DNA from: Ignavibacteria bacterium
GTDB taxonomy: Bacteria; Bacteroidota; Ignavibacteria; Tepidaquicellales; Tepidaquicellaceae
Assembly: GCA_016716125.1 (NCBI GenBank)
Contig: JADJWZ010000011.1
Coordinates: forward strand, 1 to 64,000
Length of the DNA: 64,000 nucleotides
Direction of reading: 5' to 3'
Every line of letters starts with the position of its first letter. The first letter of the stretch is position 1. The position numbers were made by a program, and so were the translations under genes. Positions 17,402 through 26,940 of this stretch are shown piece by piece. The notes beneath the pieces are model-generated. The model saw only the letters and a program-made list of their open reading frames with translations, ran no database searches and was not told where the DNA came from.

Positions 17402-17851
17402 TTATGATATGTCTTTTAAGAGGTTAGTTAGAAACGTTCTTAACTGAATCAGATCGTCTTTTAATTTTGGATTCTTAGTTACCATTTCGTGATCAGAATG
17501 TCCACCTGAAGGAGGTTCAAATAAGCTCATCTCACTTCCGGTTCTGAATGCGGCGGTTTCCTTAGACTGATTTAACTTAATATTTTCAGCTTCTTCTTTT
17601 TGATAATAAGTTTTTAAATGCTGCTTTGCGCCTTCAATAGTATATTTTTCTTCACGAAGTAATTTTTTTATGTAAAGAATAAGTTTTATATCTTTGTTTG
17701 TATATACCCTGTTTCCGGCAAGATTTTTAGCTGGTCTAAGCATTTCAAACTCTGTTTCCCAGTATCTAAGAACATATTGCTCAAGCTCAATTATTCTGCT
17801 TACTTCACTAATAGAATAATAAAGCTTTTTCATGGCAAAATTCTTTTTCAT
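17402..17851 (-). CDS. MerR family transcriptional regulator
   Basis: 149 residues. The N-terminal MerR helix-turn-helix reads 'YYSISEVSRIIELEQYVLRYWETEFEMLRPAKNLAGNRVYTNKDIKLILYIKKLLREEKYTIEGAKQHL' (about 11-80). This is the subgroup common in Bacteroidota beside housekeeping genes. The C-terminal part is short and lacks an obvious metal site, so it is not a classical metal sensor. A second possible start is Met7. Confidence 0.88.
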   Translation of the reverse strand: MKKNFAMKKLYYSISEVSRIIELEQYVLRYWETEFEMLRPAKNLAGNRVYTNKDIKLILYIKKLLREEKYTIEGAKQHLKTYYQKEEAENIKLNQSKETAAFRTGSEMSLFEPPSGGHSDHEMVTKNPKLKDDLIQLRTFLTNLLKDIS

Positions 17852-17998
17852 ATATGTTAATTTTTGAGTAAAAATATAAATATACTTTCTTTATTACAAT
17901 ACCAATGTTAAATATCTTTACTTTAATGAAGTTACGTAATGTGTTTAATTAATTAATTGATTTTATTAGTTTTAGCAAACTATAAAACAAATACATAA

Positions 17999-19693
17999 AT
18001 GAGATTACAAGTAAAGCATACAGCATTTCTATTTATCTTGTCAATAATAATAATATTTAGCGGATGCGCTGAGAAGCCGGATGTTTTGTATATTAACGGT
18101 AAGATTTATACAATGAGTAAGGATAACAAAGTAGCGGAAGCTGTTGCGGTAAAAGACGGTAAAATTCTTGAAACAGGAAGCACTTCTGATCTGAGTGATA
18201 AATATAAACCTGAAGAAACGATAGACCTTAGAGGCGCAACTGTACTTCCGGGATTTATAGATACGGACGGTTCAATATTTGAATTCTCTAAGAATCTTAA
18301 TTTCATAAACTTATCATATGCAAATAGTCTCGATGAAATTAAACAGCTGATAATAGACAGAACTAAACTTGCTTCCGAAGGTGAATGGATTGGCGGTTAC
18401 GGTTATAATGAATCTGTATTTACTGAGGAGGATTTTCAAAAATTCGATAAGTTTTATCTTGATCAGATCGCTCCAAATTTTAATGTATATATTGTAAACA
18501 GTACATTTTCCGCTGCGTTGTTAAATTCGAGAGCATTAAGAGTGCTGAACATTAACGCAGAAACTAAATCACCTGAAGGCGGAGAAATAGATAAAGATGA
18601 TAAAGGCGAACTTACCGGACTTTTGCTTTATGAATCTGTTAATTTAGTCAGGGATAATATGCCCGGTCAGTTAAAAGATGAAATTAAAACTCAGCTCGAA
18701 AGAGGTGTTCAGGAAATTTTAAAATACGGGATCACTCAGGTTCACGACAGAAGTGTCAGCAAAGAAGGAATTGATATAATAAGAGAGCTGATTGATGCAA
18801 ACAAATTTCCCCTGAAAATATATGCAGTGCTTTCAGGTGAAGATAACACACTCATAGATTTTTATATGAACAAAGGTACAGAGATAGCTTATAAAGACAG
18901 GCTTACTGTAAGATCAATAACGGTGGACTATGACGGTCTGATAGAATATCAAAAAGCTGTGATCAATGAAGATTATAAAAATGATCCGAAAAAAAGTTTT
19001 CCTTATTTATCAGATAATGATATACTCAATTTATTTAACAAAGCAGCGGATAAAAATTTCCAGTTTTCTATAAAAGCTGTAGGTGACAAGGCGGTTACAA
19101 ATTCACTCAATATAATAGAGAATGTTTCAAAACAAAAAAACCTAAAGGATGCGCGAACTATACTTGGATATTGTGAAATGGTTGACGCAAAGGATATATC
19201 GAGGTTCGGGGAATTAAAAGTAATACCTTCAGTAAGACCGGATTTAACAATGACTGATGTTCAGATAACCGAACAGCTTATCAGCGCAGACGCATTAAAA
19301 AAAATAGGACTGTGGAATTCACTGTTAAAGTCTTCCGGAATGATAGTGGCAGCTTCTGATTTTCCTGTTCAGCAGATCAATCCGTTTGTTCAGATCTATT
19401 ATCTTACTACCCGGCAGCTGACTGATACTACAGGAAGCTCCGGAGTAAATACAGATCAGAAGATAAGTATGATTGATGCTGTCAGATCTTATACAATATG
19501 GCCGGCTTACTCATCGTTTGAAGAAAATATAAAAGGCTCTATCGAAGCTGGAAAGGTTGCCGATATGATAGTAATATCAAATGACATTTTTAATATTGAC
19601 AGCAAAGAGCTTTTAAATACAAAAGTAATAAGGACAATTATAAACGGCAGTATTGTATATGAAGATAAAAATCTGCTGAGTGCCGGAAAATAA
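17999..19693 (+). CDS. Amidohydrolase-like (YtcJ/Amidohydro_3) lipoprotein lacking metal-binding histidines
   Basis: 564 residues. Lipobox FSGC (Cys23), then the amidohydrolase superfamily N-terminus 'DVLYINGKIYTMSKDNKVAEAVAVKDGKILETG'. The overall order matches YtcJ-like enzymes, but the usual 'PGFIDSHxH' is 'PGFIDTDGS' (Asp90 and Ser92 replace the two His). The usual 'IHAIGD' is 'IKAVGD', the 'RIEHA' histidine is absent ('RTILGYCEM'), and 'QPTH' is 'RPDL'. The 'SDFPV' Asp remains. Catalysis by the normal binuclear or mononuclear metal mechanism seems impossible. The protein is probably an envelope lipoprotein. It overlaps prmC by 14 bases. Confidence 0.82.
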   Translation: MRLQVKHTAFLFILSIIIIFSGCAEKPDVLYINGKIYTMSKDNKVAEAVAVKDGKILETGSTSDLSDKYKPEETIDLRGATVLPGFIDTDGSIFEFSKNLNFINLSYANSLDEIKQLIIDRTKLASEGEWIGGYGYNESVFTEEDFQKFDKFYLDQIAPNFNVYIVNSTFSAALLNSRALRVLNINAETKSPEGGEIDKDDKGELTGLLLYESVNLVRDNMPGQLKDEIKTQLERGVQEILKYGITQVHDRSVSKEGIDIIRELIDANKFPLKIYAVLSGEDNTLIDFYMNKGTEIAYKDRLTVRSITVDYDGLIEYQKAVINEDYKNDPKKSFPYLSDNDILNLFNKAADKNFQFSIKAVGDKAVTNSLNIIENVSKQKNLKDARTILGYCEMVDAKDISRFGELKVIPSVRPDLTMTDVQITEQLISADALKKIGLWNSLLKSSGMIVAASDFPVQQINPFVQIYYLTTRQLTDTTGSSGVNTDQKISMIDAVRSYTIWPAYSSFEENIKGSIEAGKVADMIVISNDIFNIDSKELLNTKVIRTIINGSIVYEDKNLLSAGK

Positions 19694-20570
19694 TTCAAAT
19701 GACATAACAGTAATTGAGATTCTGAGAAAAACAGTTTCAGAATTAGAGCTTTGCAATATAAAGGATGCGAGAATCAACGCGGAGCTTCTGCTTTGCGAAA
19801 TTATGAAATGCAGCAGACTTGATCTTTATATCAATTATGAGAAACCGTTAAAAAGAGATGAGCTGGTTCAATTCAATCAATACTTAAAAAGAAGATTAAG
19901 TAATGAACCGTTACAGTACATAACGGGAAAAACAAACTTTTTCGGTTATGAAATTAAGCTTGACAGAAATGTACTGATACCCAGGCAGGAGACTGAATTA
20001 CTTGCAGAAAGAGTTATAGAAGATATAATTTCATCAGAAAAAAAATATGTCTCGCTGTTTGAGATTGGAACAGGTTCAGGATGTATAGTTGTCGCTCTTG
20101 CCAAAAGACTGACCGAACTTGAGATCGGATACGAAATTTTCTCAATTGATATTTCCGGTAACGCTCTTGAAACCGCCCGTAAGAATCTTGAACTGAACGG
20201 CATTGCAGACAAGCGAATTACTTTATTTGAGAAAGATATATTTAAGATTGACAGGCTGAAGAAAAATTATGACTACATTATTTCAAATCCGCCTTACATT
20301 TCCCTTAAAGACTGGAATGAACTTCCTGACGAAATAAAAAAATTCGAGCCGTTATCTGCATTAACTGATGAAAGCGACGGACTCAAATTTTATAATAAAA
20401 TATTTGAGATATATTCAGATAAAGAATTTACAGGAAAAGCATTTTGTGAAATTGGATTCGGGCAGAAGGAAGATCTTGTAAATCTTCTGAAAAAATTTGA
20501 AAATATAAAATTTACATTTTATAAAGACTACAGTGAAATAGACAGGATCATTAAACTCGAAAAATGTTAG
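19680..20570 (+). CDS. prmC: Peptide chain release factor N5-glutamine methyltransferase PrmC
   Basis: 296 residues from GTG 19680, inside the end of the previous gene. The N-terminal helical domain ends with 'EPLQYITGKTNFFGYEIKLDRNVLIPRQETELLAE'. The SAM-binding Rossmann part has 'LFEIGTGSGCIVVALAK', and the substrate Gln motif is 'ISNPPYISLKDW'. The enzyme methylates the GGQ glutamine of RF1/RF2. The length is normal. It is translationally coupled to the genes on both sides. Confidence 0.93.
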   Translation: MPENNSNDITVIEILRKTVSELELCNIKDARINAELLLCEIMKCSRLDLYINYEKPLKRDELVQFNQYLKRRLSNEPLQYITGKTNFFGYEIKLDRNVLIPRQETELLAERVIEDIISSEKKYVSLFEIGTGSGCIVVALAKRLTELEIGYEIFSIDISGNALETARKNLELNGIADKRITLFEKDIFKIDRLKKNYDYIISNPPYISLKDWNELPDEIKKFEPLSALTDESDGLKFYNKIFEIYSDKEFTGKAFCEIGFGQKEDLVNLLKKFENIKFTFYKDYSEIDRIIKLEKC

Positions 20571-21022
20571 CAGCAGTACAAAGAGTAAAAAATGCTGAGG
20601 TAACCATAGACGGAAAAATTCACTCGTCCATAGGAAAAGGTTTGCTCGTACTACTTGGAATAAGAAAAGGGGACGGTGAGGAAGAAGTTAAATATATTTC
20701 AAGAAAGCTTACGGAGCTCAGGATCTTTTCTGATATAAATGATAAAATGAATCTGAATGTAAAAGATGCGGATGGTGAGATTATGCTGATCTCACAGTTC
20801 ACATTATGCGCAGACACGGCAAAAAGCGGAAACAGACCGAGCTTTACTGAAGCTGAAATTCCGGAAAAAGCAGAATTTTTATATGAGAAAACAAAAACAG
20901 AATTAGCTAAATTGTGCAGTCCCGGGAAAATTAAAAGCGGAGTATTCGCTGCTAAGATGGATGTATCTCTGACAAACAGCGGACCTGTAACTATTTTAAT
21001 TGAAAAAAAACCTAATGAATAA
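20564..21022 (+). CDS. dtd: D-aminoacyl-tRNA deacylase
   Basis: 152 residues with a complete DTD fold: 'MLAAVQRVKNAEVTIDGKI' at the start, the SQFTL motif in 'GEIMLISQFTLCADTAKSGNRPSF', and the NSGPVT (Gly-Pro) motif near the end, which gives D-amino-acid selectivity. The enzyme recycles D-aminoacyl-tRNAs. It overlaps prmC by 7 bases and the next gene by 8 bases. Confidence 0.95.
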   Translation: MLAAVQRVKNAEVTIDGKIHSSIGKGLLVLLGIRKGDGEEEVKYISRKLTELRIFSDINDKMNLNVKDADGEIMLISQFTLCADTAKSGNRPSFTEAEIPEKAEFLYEKTKTELAKLCSPGKIKSGVFAAKMDVSLTNSGPVTILIEKKPNE

Positions 21023-21929
21023 AAATGTTTACATCATCGGCGCCGGTAAAGCCGGATCAGCTTTTGCTTTTGAACTTAGCGGAATCGGATGCAAAGTAAA
21101 TTTTCTTACCGACAGAAATAAAGAGAATACTGAATGTGTATCCGGAAAATTACTTCCACTTGAAACATCAGTAAAAACCGAAGGTAAGTTTATTGAAGCG
21201 TCCGACATTATATTTATATGTGTTCAGGATAGATTTATAAAAGATATAATAAACGAAATTATCAGTACCGGTGTGAAATTAAATGATAAATATTTTATTC
21301 ATACATCAGGTTCTCTTTCATCTGAAATATTTCCGGAAAATGAATTCAGAAATTCACATACAGGATCTATGCATCCGGTTCAAACTTTTGCAACACTCAG
21401 CGCTGACAATAAAAATTACCTGTCAGGAATTTATTTTGGGATTGAAGGAAAGAGTGAATGCATCAGGCTAATGAAAGAAGTGATATCTGATCTGAGATCC
21501 GAATTTCTTGAAATACCTCCGGATAAAAAATACATTTACCATTCCGCATGTGTAGTATCATCAAATTTTCTTGTAACACTGATGAATATATCTGCGGAGC
21601 TGCTTGCGTCAATCGGGATTGAAAAAAGCAGATCCTTTGAGATATTCAAACCGATAGTGATGAAAACTATAGAAAATATTTCCGAAAACGGTCTGGTGAA
21701 TTCACTTACAGGACCATTTGAAAGGAATGATATTGAGACAATTTCCAATCAGTTAAATTCAATTTATAAGGAACTTCCTTCTCTGATTCCGTTTTATACT
21801 TTGCTGGGAATGGAAACAGTCAAGATTGCATTCAGAAAGGAAACCCTGAATTTAAATAATGTTATTTCGATGCTTGATCTTATGAACACTTATGTTTCAA
21901 ATGAAATAAAGAATGAAAAAATAAATTAA
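21015..21929 (+). CDS. Rossmann-like and DUF2520 domain protein
   Basis: About 304 residues from ATG 21015; an in-frame TTG at 21000 is also possible. The N-terminal NAD(P)-binding motif is 'VYIIGAGKAGSAFAFELSGIG'. 'FICVQDRFIKDIINEI' and 'FIHTSGSLSSEIF' follow, and the C-terminal helical DUF2520 part contains 'SACVVSSNFLVTLMNISAELLASIGI' and 'NGLVNSLTGPFERNDIETI'. The architecture resembles ketopantoate reductase or pyrroline-5-carboxylate reductase relatives. The substrate is unknown. Confidence 0.88.
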   Translation: MNKNVYIIGAGKAGSAFAFELSGIGCKVNFLTDRNKENTECVSGKLLPLETSVKTEGKFIEASDIIFICVQDRFIKDIINEIISTGVKLNDKYFIHTSGSLSSEIFPENEFRNSHTGSMHPVQTFATLSADNKNYLSGIYFGIEGKSECIRLMKEVISDLRSEFLEIPPDKKYIYHSACVVSSNFLVTLMNISAELLASIGIEKSRSFEIFKPIVMKTIENISENGLVNSLTGPFERNDIETISNQLNSIYKELPSLIPFYTLLGMETVKIAFRKETLNLNNVISMLDLMNTYVSNEIKNEKIN

Positions 21930-21946
21930 ATCAAAAGTATAACGAA

Positions 21947-22648
21947 TTGTTTAAAAAAATCTTTTTCCTTTGTTTTATTGTAATCAGCTTTTCGTTAATT
22001 TCAGAAACTGTATTATCTCAGGATATCCTCTCAAAAGATTATTTCAAAAATAACAACTTATTTTTAAATAAAAAAATAAAAATTACCGAAGACGATACTT
22101 CAAAAACAAATTCAGGCAGGAGTAAAGTAAAAAAAATTAACATCGGTGGTATTTTTATTTCACCTTATATAGGTTTTGGAATTCCAATGGGCAGTTTCGG
22201 TGATCAGTCCAATGCAGGATTTTTGTATGGGTTTAAAGCTGAGCTTGCTTATAATAAATTGTATCCGTTCATTTTTGGATTTATATATGAGAATCAGTCA
22301 TTCCCGGGAAATCCGCAATTTACCACTGAAAATTCACTTACTGATTTCACTACTGATATGACAAATATCGGAGGAAGTCTTGACATATTATTAAATAAAT
22401 ATATCAGATCAAATTTCACATCAGCAATATTTTCCCTTGAAGTCAAATACTCCAAAGTGACAAGGTCCATCAGCTCAAATGTTATAATCCCGGAGGGCTT
22501 ACCCGGGGATGTAAGTCTTATCACATACTCAGCCGGATTAGGAGTTACAATTTATATCTTTGATATCGGCGCAAGATATACATTTGCCAAAGATATGAAA
22601 AATCTTTCTTTCCAGATGAGAATTCATTTTCCATTAGTCAAGTTTTAA
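21947..22648 (+). CDS. Putative outer-membrane beta-barrel protein
   Basis: 233 residues from TTG 21947. A signal peptide (MFKKIFFLCFIVISFSLISETVLSQ) is followed by a Lys/Asn/Ser-rich stretch, then from about 66 alternating beta segments ('IGGIFISPYIGFGIPMGSFGDQ', 'YGFKAELAYNKLYPFIFGFIYENQSF', 'RYTFAKDMKNLSFQMRIHFPLVKF'), with a terminal Phe as in outer-membrane barrels. No family recognised. It converges with the glycosyltransferase gene, with a 4-base overlap. Confidence 0.6.
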   Translation: MFKKIFFLCFIVISFSLISETVLSQDILSKDYFKNNNLFLNKKIKITEDDTSKTNSGRSKVKKINIGGIFISPYIGFGIPMGSFGDQSNAGFLYGFKAELAYNKLYPFIFGFIYENQSFPGNPQFTTENSLTDFTTDMTNIGGSLDILLNKYIRSNFTSAIFSLEVKYSKVTRSISSNVIIPEGLPGDVSLITYSAGLGVTIYIFDIGARYTFAKDMKNLSFQMRIHFPLVKF

Positions 22649-23754
22649 AACTTTCTGTCTTTCCATTTAATGTCTCTCTGAAATATAAAAGTGAAGGGAA
22701 GTATTAATCCGTACAGAGAAAAATAAATCATAAATAACGGGTAGTATTTGTAAAGACTTTTAAGCTCAAAAATTTTAAAAGTGTTTTTAAGCAAAAGTAA
22801 TTCGGATATAAGTTTTATAAATACGAATAATAAAAAAAATTTTATATTAAGAAATAACAACCCGAAAAGAAAAAGTATGCTGACAGAAAACAAACATACG
22901 CCTGTTACGTAACCGAGCAAATTAATTCCAATACCTCCTCTGAACCATCTTCTTTTCTGACTGAATAATTCCTTTAAGTTATTACATGGTTCTGTGCTTA
23001 CAAGACAGTTTTTATCCAGAGGGAAAAGTATTTTGAATTCCTTTGAAGCATTTATTTTTCTCATCAAAGCAAGATCCTCAGTAACGGAAAATTTAATAGT
23101 TTCATATCCCCCTACTTTCCGGTATGCTTTTTTAGTATAAGAAAGATTATTGCCGAGACAGCTCATTGTTTTATTCAGACCGGAGCTTGCTGAGGCAAGT
23201 GTCAGAAGATAAAGCCAGTCAATGTTCTGCATAATTGAAAATAGAGAACCGTCATTTCGGATAACAGTAAATCCGCATACCATTCCGGTATCTTCTTTGA
23301 AATATTTTGAAGTAGCGGAAACCCAGTTCTGCCGGACAATACAATCTGCATCAGTAGAAACTATAATTTCACCGTTACTTATGCTCACGGCATTATCTAT
23401 CGCATTTGCTTTTCCTTTCAGATTGGCGGATGAGGATACATGTGAATTTATTACTATAAATCTGCTGTCATCCTCTGTATTTATTTTCATCAGCTCAAAT
23501 GTGTTATCGGAGGAATTATCATTTACTAAAATAAATTCTACAGGTATATCACCGGTGAGGGATGACTTCAATGAGTTAATGCAGTTTACAATGTTAACAC
23601 TTTCATTTCTTGCGGCGACTATTACTGAAACAGGAGATTTTAAATTTGAAGTGTCCGGAATTATACTGATTGATTTCTTTAAGCCGAACAGCAGATAGAG
23701 ATGCAAAGCAAAATATGCTGCAATGATAATTAAAGAAATAGTTTCGGGATACAA
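22645..23754 (-). CDS. Family 2 glycosyltransferase, membrane-anchored
   Basis: 369 residues from a TTG start. There is an N-terminal membrane segment, then a GT-A domain with 'VSVIVAARNESVNIVNCINSL', 'FILVNDNSSDNT', the DxD motif in 'IIVSTDADCIVRQNW', the 'TEDLALMRKI' catalytic acid region and 'QKRRWFRGG' (QxxRW). Three or four C-terminal membrane segments follow. This layout matches inner-membrane GT2 enzymes that glycosylate lipid carriers. Its start lies directly against a terminator for the upstream gene, so expression may depend on read-through or a leaderless start. Confidence 0.85.
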   Translation of the reverse strand: MYPETISLIIIAAYFALHLYLLFGLKKSISIIPDTSNLKSPVSVIVAARNESVNIVNCINSLKSSLTGDIPVEFILVNDNSSDNTFELMKINTEDDSRFIVINSHVSSSANLKGKANAIDNAVSISNGEIIVSTDADCIVRQNWVSATSKYFKEDTGMVCGFTVIRNDGSLFSIMQNIDWLYLLTLASASSGLNKTMSCLGNNLSYTKKAYRKVGGYETIKFSVTEDLALMRKINASKEFKILFPLDKNCLVSTEPCNNLKELFSQKRRWFRGGIGINLLGYVTGVCLFSVSILFLFGLLFLNIKFFLLFVFIKLISELLLLKNTFKIFELKSLYKYYPLFMIYFSLYGLILPFTFIFQRDIKWKDRKF

Positions 23755-23796
23755 AATAAAAAAAGGTGATTATCTTGGTTTAAGATAATCACCTTT
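23755..23796 (-). terminator. Strong terminator after the pseudo-M6 gene
   Basis: A perfect 15-bp stem, AAAGGTGATTATCTT (23762-23776) with its complement (23782-23796), is followed on the minus strand by a run of seven T. Confidence 0.85.
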
Positions 23797-23816
23797 ATAC
23801 TTAATTAAAATTTAAA

Positions 23817-26800
23817 TTACTTTACCACGGCAATCTTAATGACCTTTGTTTCAGTGTTTCCGTCTATTTCAGCCTCTATGACTCCGTAATAAACTCCGCT
23901 CTGCACGTTTGAAACATCCCATTTAATTTCATTATCGGAATTTGAATTGGAAGTAGCGGGAAGTTCGGTAATAAGTTCGCCGGACAGATCCATTATTTTT
24001 ACTTTAACACCGGAGGAATTTCCGTTAAGAAAATATCTGATGTAAGTAATATTATCATAGACAGGATTCGGCCAGTTATATACTTTTGAGGTTGGAAGTT
24101 TTTCTGAATAAACAGAGCTGCCGGAATTTACGGATCTGTAATTATTATTTGAAAGGAATTTATCCTTCAGATAATTTTTCCATAAGACTTTATTCTCATC
24201 ATAAAGTGAATTTGTTTTAAAGCCGTAAAGATATCCGTCTCCGGAAAATACAACTATACCAAGTGTATCATTAAATCTCGCCATTGCAGGTGTGGATACA
24301 GTATTGGGACCGACTTTAACAGGGAATCCGCTTAAGACTTTTCCGTCAGTTCCGTAAGCAAACAAGTCGCCGTTATCCGCAGCAAACATAAGATCAAATA
24401 TATTGTCATTATTTATATCGGCTACTGAAATACCGGAAGAAATATTCCTGTCAAAATTCACAGGGAAGTTTTCAAGTAATACGCCTTTAGAATTTATTGC
24501 ATAAACTTTTCCGTCTCCGGTGAAAATTATTTCCTGAAGACCGTCACCGTTTACATCTGCAAGGACAGGGGAGTTCGGAATATCAGATATTACATAATTC
24601 AGATTAAGTTTTACACCGTTTACAAAAAACTCATTTGCAAAATTGATTTTAAGAATATCGGTTGCATTCTGCTCAACCATATTTCCTGACACAATAAACT
24701 TATCATTATTAATATAAGTGAAAGTATCATTCCTCAGTTTTGAAAACTGATACACAGGACCGGAAGAAGAGTCGATAAGTACAGAAGAGAGATCAGTGTT
24801 ATATCTCCTGATACTGCCGGTATTAAATCCGACGTAAGCTGATTTGGTAATATCATTGATCAGAAGAGATGCAGACGGAGCGCCGCTGCCAAAGCTGACC
24901 TGGGTAAGAGTAAACGCGTTATTGAGAAATCCGATACCGTTATTATTTAAACTGACTAAGTATTTATTTACCCCGTTATCAATTAAAGCCGGAACAGAAA
25001 TTCCAAAGTCATTTATTATCAAACCATTTCCTCCGTTAAGACCGTTACCGTTTGAAGAATATCCGTAAGTTTTTCCTGATGAGTTAACAAATATTTCATC
25101 ATTCCCGTCATCGGTAAAATCAAAAGCAATTGCTCCTGAATTTCTTCCGGTGTCAGTTCCGATAAATTTAGGAAAATCAGCTAACGGACTGAGCTGTAAA
25201 CTTCCGATAGAAATTCTTACGCTCATTAAAGTATCTATAATACCGAAGTTCGTGATAAAAATATTGTTATTGGAAAGCGAATAACTCAGAGAATTCGGGT
25301 TTGAAACAGGTGTAAACTCATTTTTGTATACTGATGAAGGAACTCCGTGATATCCGTTAAACCAGTAATCAACAGGTGTACCGTCACCGGTAATATTTCC
25401 AAACGGAGTTGAAAATGTAACGCCGATCTCCTGCGCGCCTTTAGCTTCTTCAAGATCAATGCCTTTTCTTTCCGGATCATTATTAATTGAATTCGTAATT
25501 AGATTCATGATCAATAACATTTTCATCAATATGCCATATCAGAAGTCCGCCTTTGTATGCATTCTCATTGTTTATGAGACCGGGTAAACTCCAGTCAAAG
25601 TTTTGTACATCAGTGACATTTCCGTTAAGAAGATAGAGACTTGAATAATTATTAGAATAAAAAAAATCCATTTTCAACATCTCCCGGAAATGTAGTTTCG
25701 TCATTGAATGTTCTGTTCCGTGAATAAATAGTCTGACCGTCATTCTCAGGATCCCTGTTTCTGTTTTCAATTAAAAAATATTCTTTTGAATTTATAAATA
25801 CTTTATAAATAGTAGAATCTCTGAAATTGACTTTTGAACTTGTAGGAATATTAATATTGGAAACTCCTGAAGTAATGTTTACGGGCTGTACCCATCCGAG
25901 AAATATTTTTTCCCATGCAGAAGGTTCCGGCGGAAAGATACCGTTATAGCTGAACAGCGACTGTCCGTCCATAAGTCCGAATCTGCCAATGGCGGTTTTT
26001 CCATTTGAAGTATTAAAAAGATCAGGCAGACCGAGATAACTTCCGAAACTTGCAGTAAGGATTCCGTTCATTCCGAGTTCTACAAGAAATGTACCTGACG
26101 ATAAAGACAATTCTCTTAATTCAGTAGAAGGAATTATTAGAGAATTTCTAATGAACTTTCCGTCGTTAGTTTGATAACCATTATAATTATTTCCGAAAAA
26201 TTCTTTAAGGTTTCTTAAACCAAGATATACAGAAGGAATATCAAACGGTGTAGGATCAAATCCGAATATTGAAGTAAGGTCAACATCTCTTCCTACTCCT
26301 GCATGAAAAATCACGAATGCAGTATTTGAAGTATCATAAGAAGAAAAATCAATGAATGCATCTGCAAGCTGCCATGCTTCGGTAAACAGATTACCGAGCT
26401 TAGCATTATTTTCGTTTCGCTGAGGAGAATATGCTTCCATTTTCTGCGGCAGGGTAATTACGTTTCCGTATAAATCAAAGCTAAGATTTATCTTACCTTT
26501 GGAAGCTTTTGTATAATAATTATTAAGAAATGTCAGGTGATCTGCAAAATATGAGCTGTCATAAGGAGGAGCATCTACAACGGTATCCCGGCCTGTCGAA
26601 GGATTAAAAAATTTATTTGACAGATCAAACTTTCCGTTCCCGGAGCTTCGATTGTCAGTATCCTCCTGAAACTGAACAAGTATAGCAACAACTTTAAAAG
26701 AATCACTTCCCTGAATAAAGCTTTTAGGAATATATGACTGAGAATTTTCCATTCCGAATTTAAGCGGATGGGAAAGTTTAAGATCTAATTTATCCTGTCT

Positions 26801-26872
26801 ATCCTGGGAAAATAAAATGTTTGAGAAAAGAAATATTGAAATTGAAACAGATGAAAAGAATTTTAGGAACAT
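23817..26872 (-). pseudogene. M6-protease-like T9SS cargo protein with dead active site and two +1 frameshifts
   Basis: Three frames (25652-26872, 25483-25770, 23817-25529) join into one protein of about 1015 residues. There is a signal peptide, then an M6-like domain ('VVAILVQFQEDTDNR' to 'GRFGLMDGQSLF', 'SAWEKIFLGWVQPVN', 'LIENRNRDPENDGQ', 'GLLIWHIDENVI'), an FG-GAP-like propeller ('LADVNGDGLQEIIFTGDGK') and a T9SS type A tail. The zinc motif HEFGHxLGLPD is 'ASFGSYLGLPD' (residues 274 on), so proteolysis is not expected. The first shift is in the A8 run at 25659-25666 (T8 on the coding strand), the second near 25495. It lies directly after porU-porV. Confidence 0.8.
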
Positions 26873-26892
26873 TAATTTTATAATATAAGAAT

Positions 26893-26920
26893 AACCATAG
26901 CTTTTGATAAAGCTATGGTT
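26893..26920 (-). terminator. Hairpin between porV and the pseudo-M6 gene
   Basis: Perfect 12-bp stem AACCATAGCTTT and complement around TGAT. It lacks a clear T run on the minus strand, so it may be an attenuator or an mRNA-end stabiliser and not a full terminator. Confidence 0.5.
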
Positions 26921-26940
26921 ATTTATTAAAAAAAATTACT

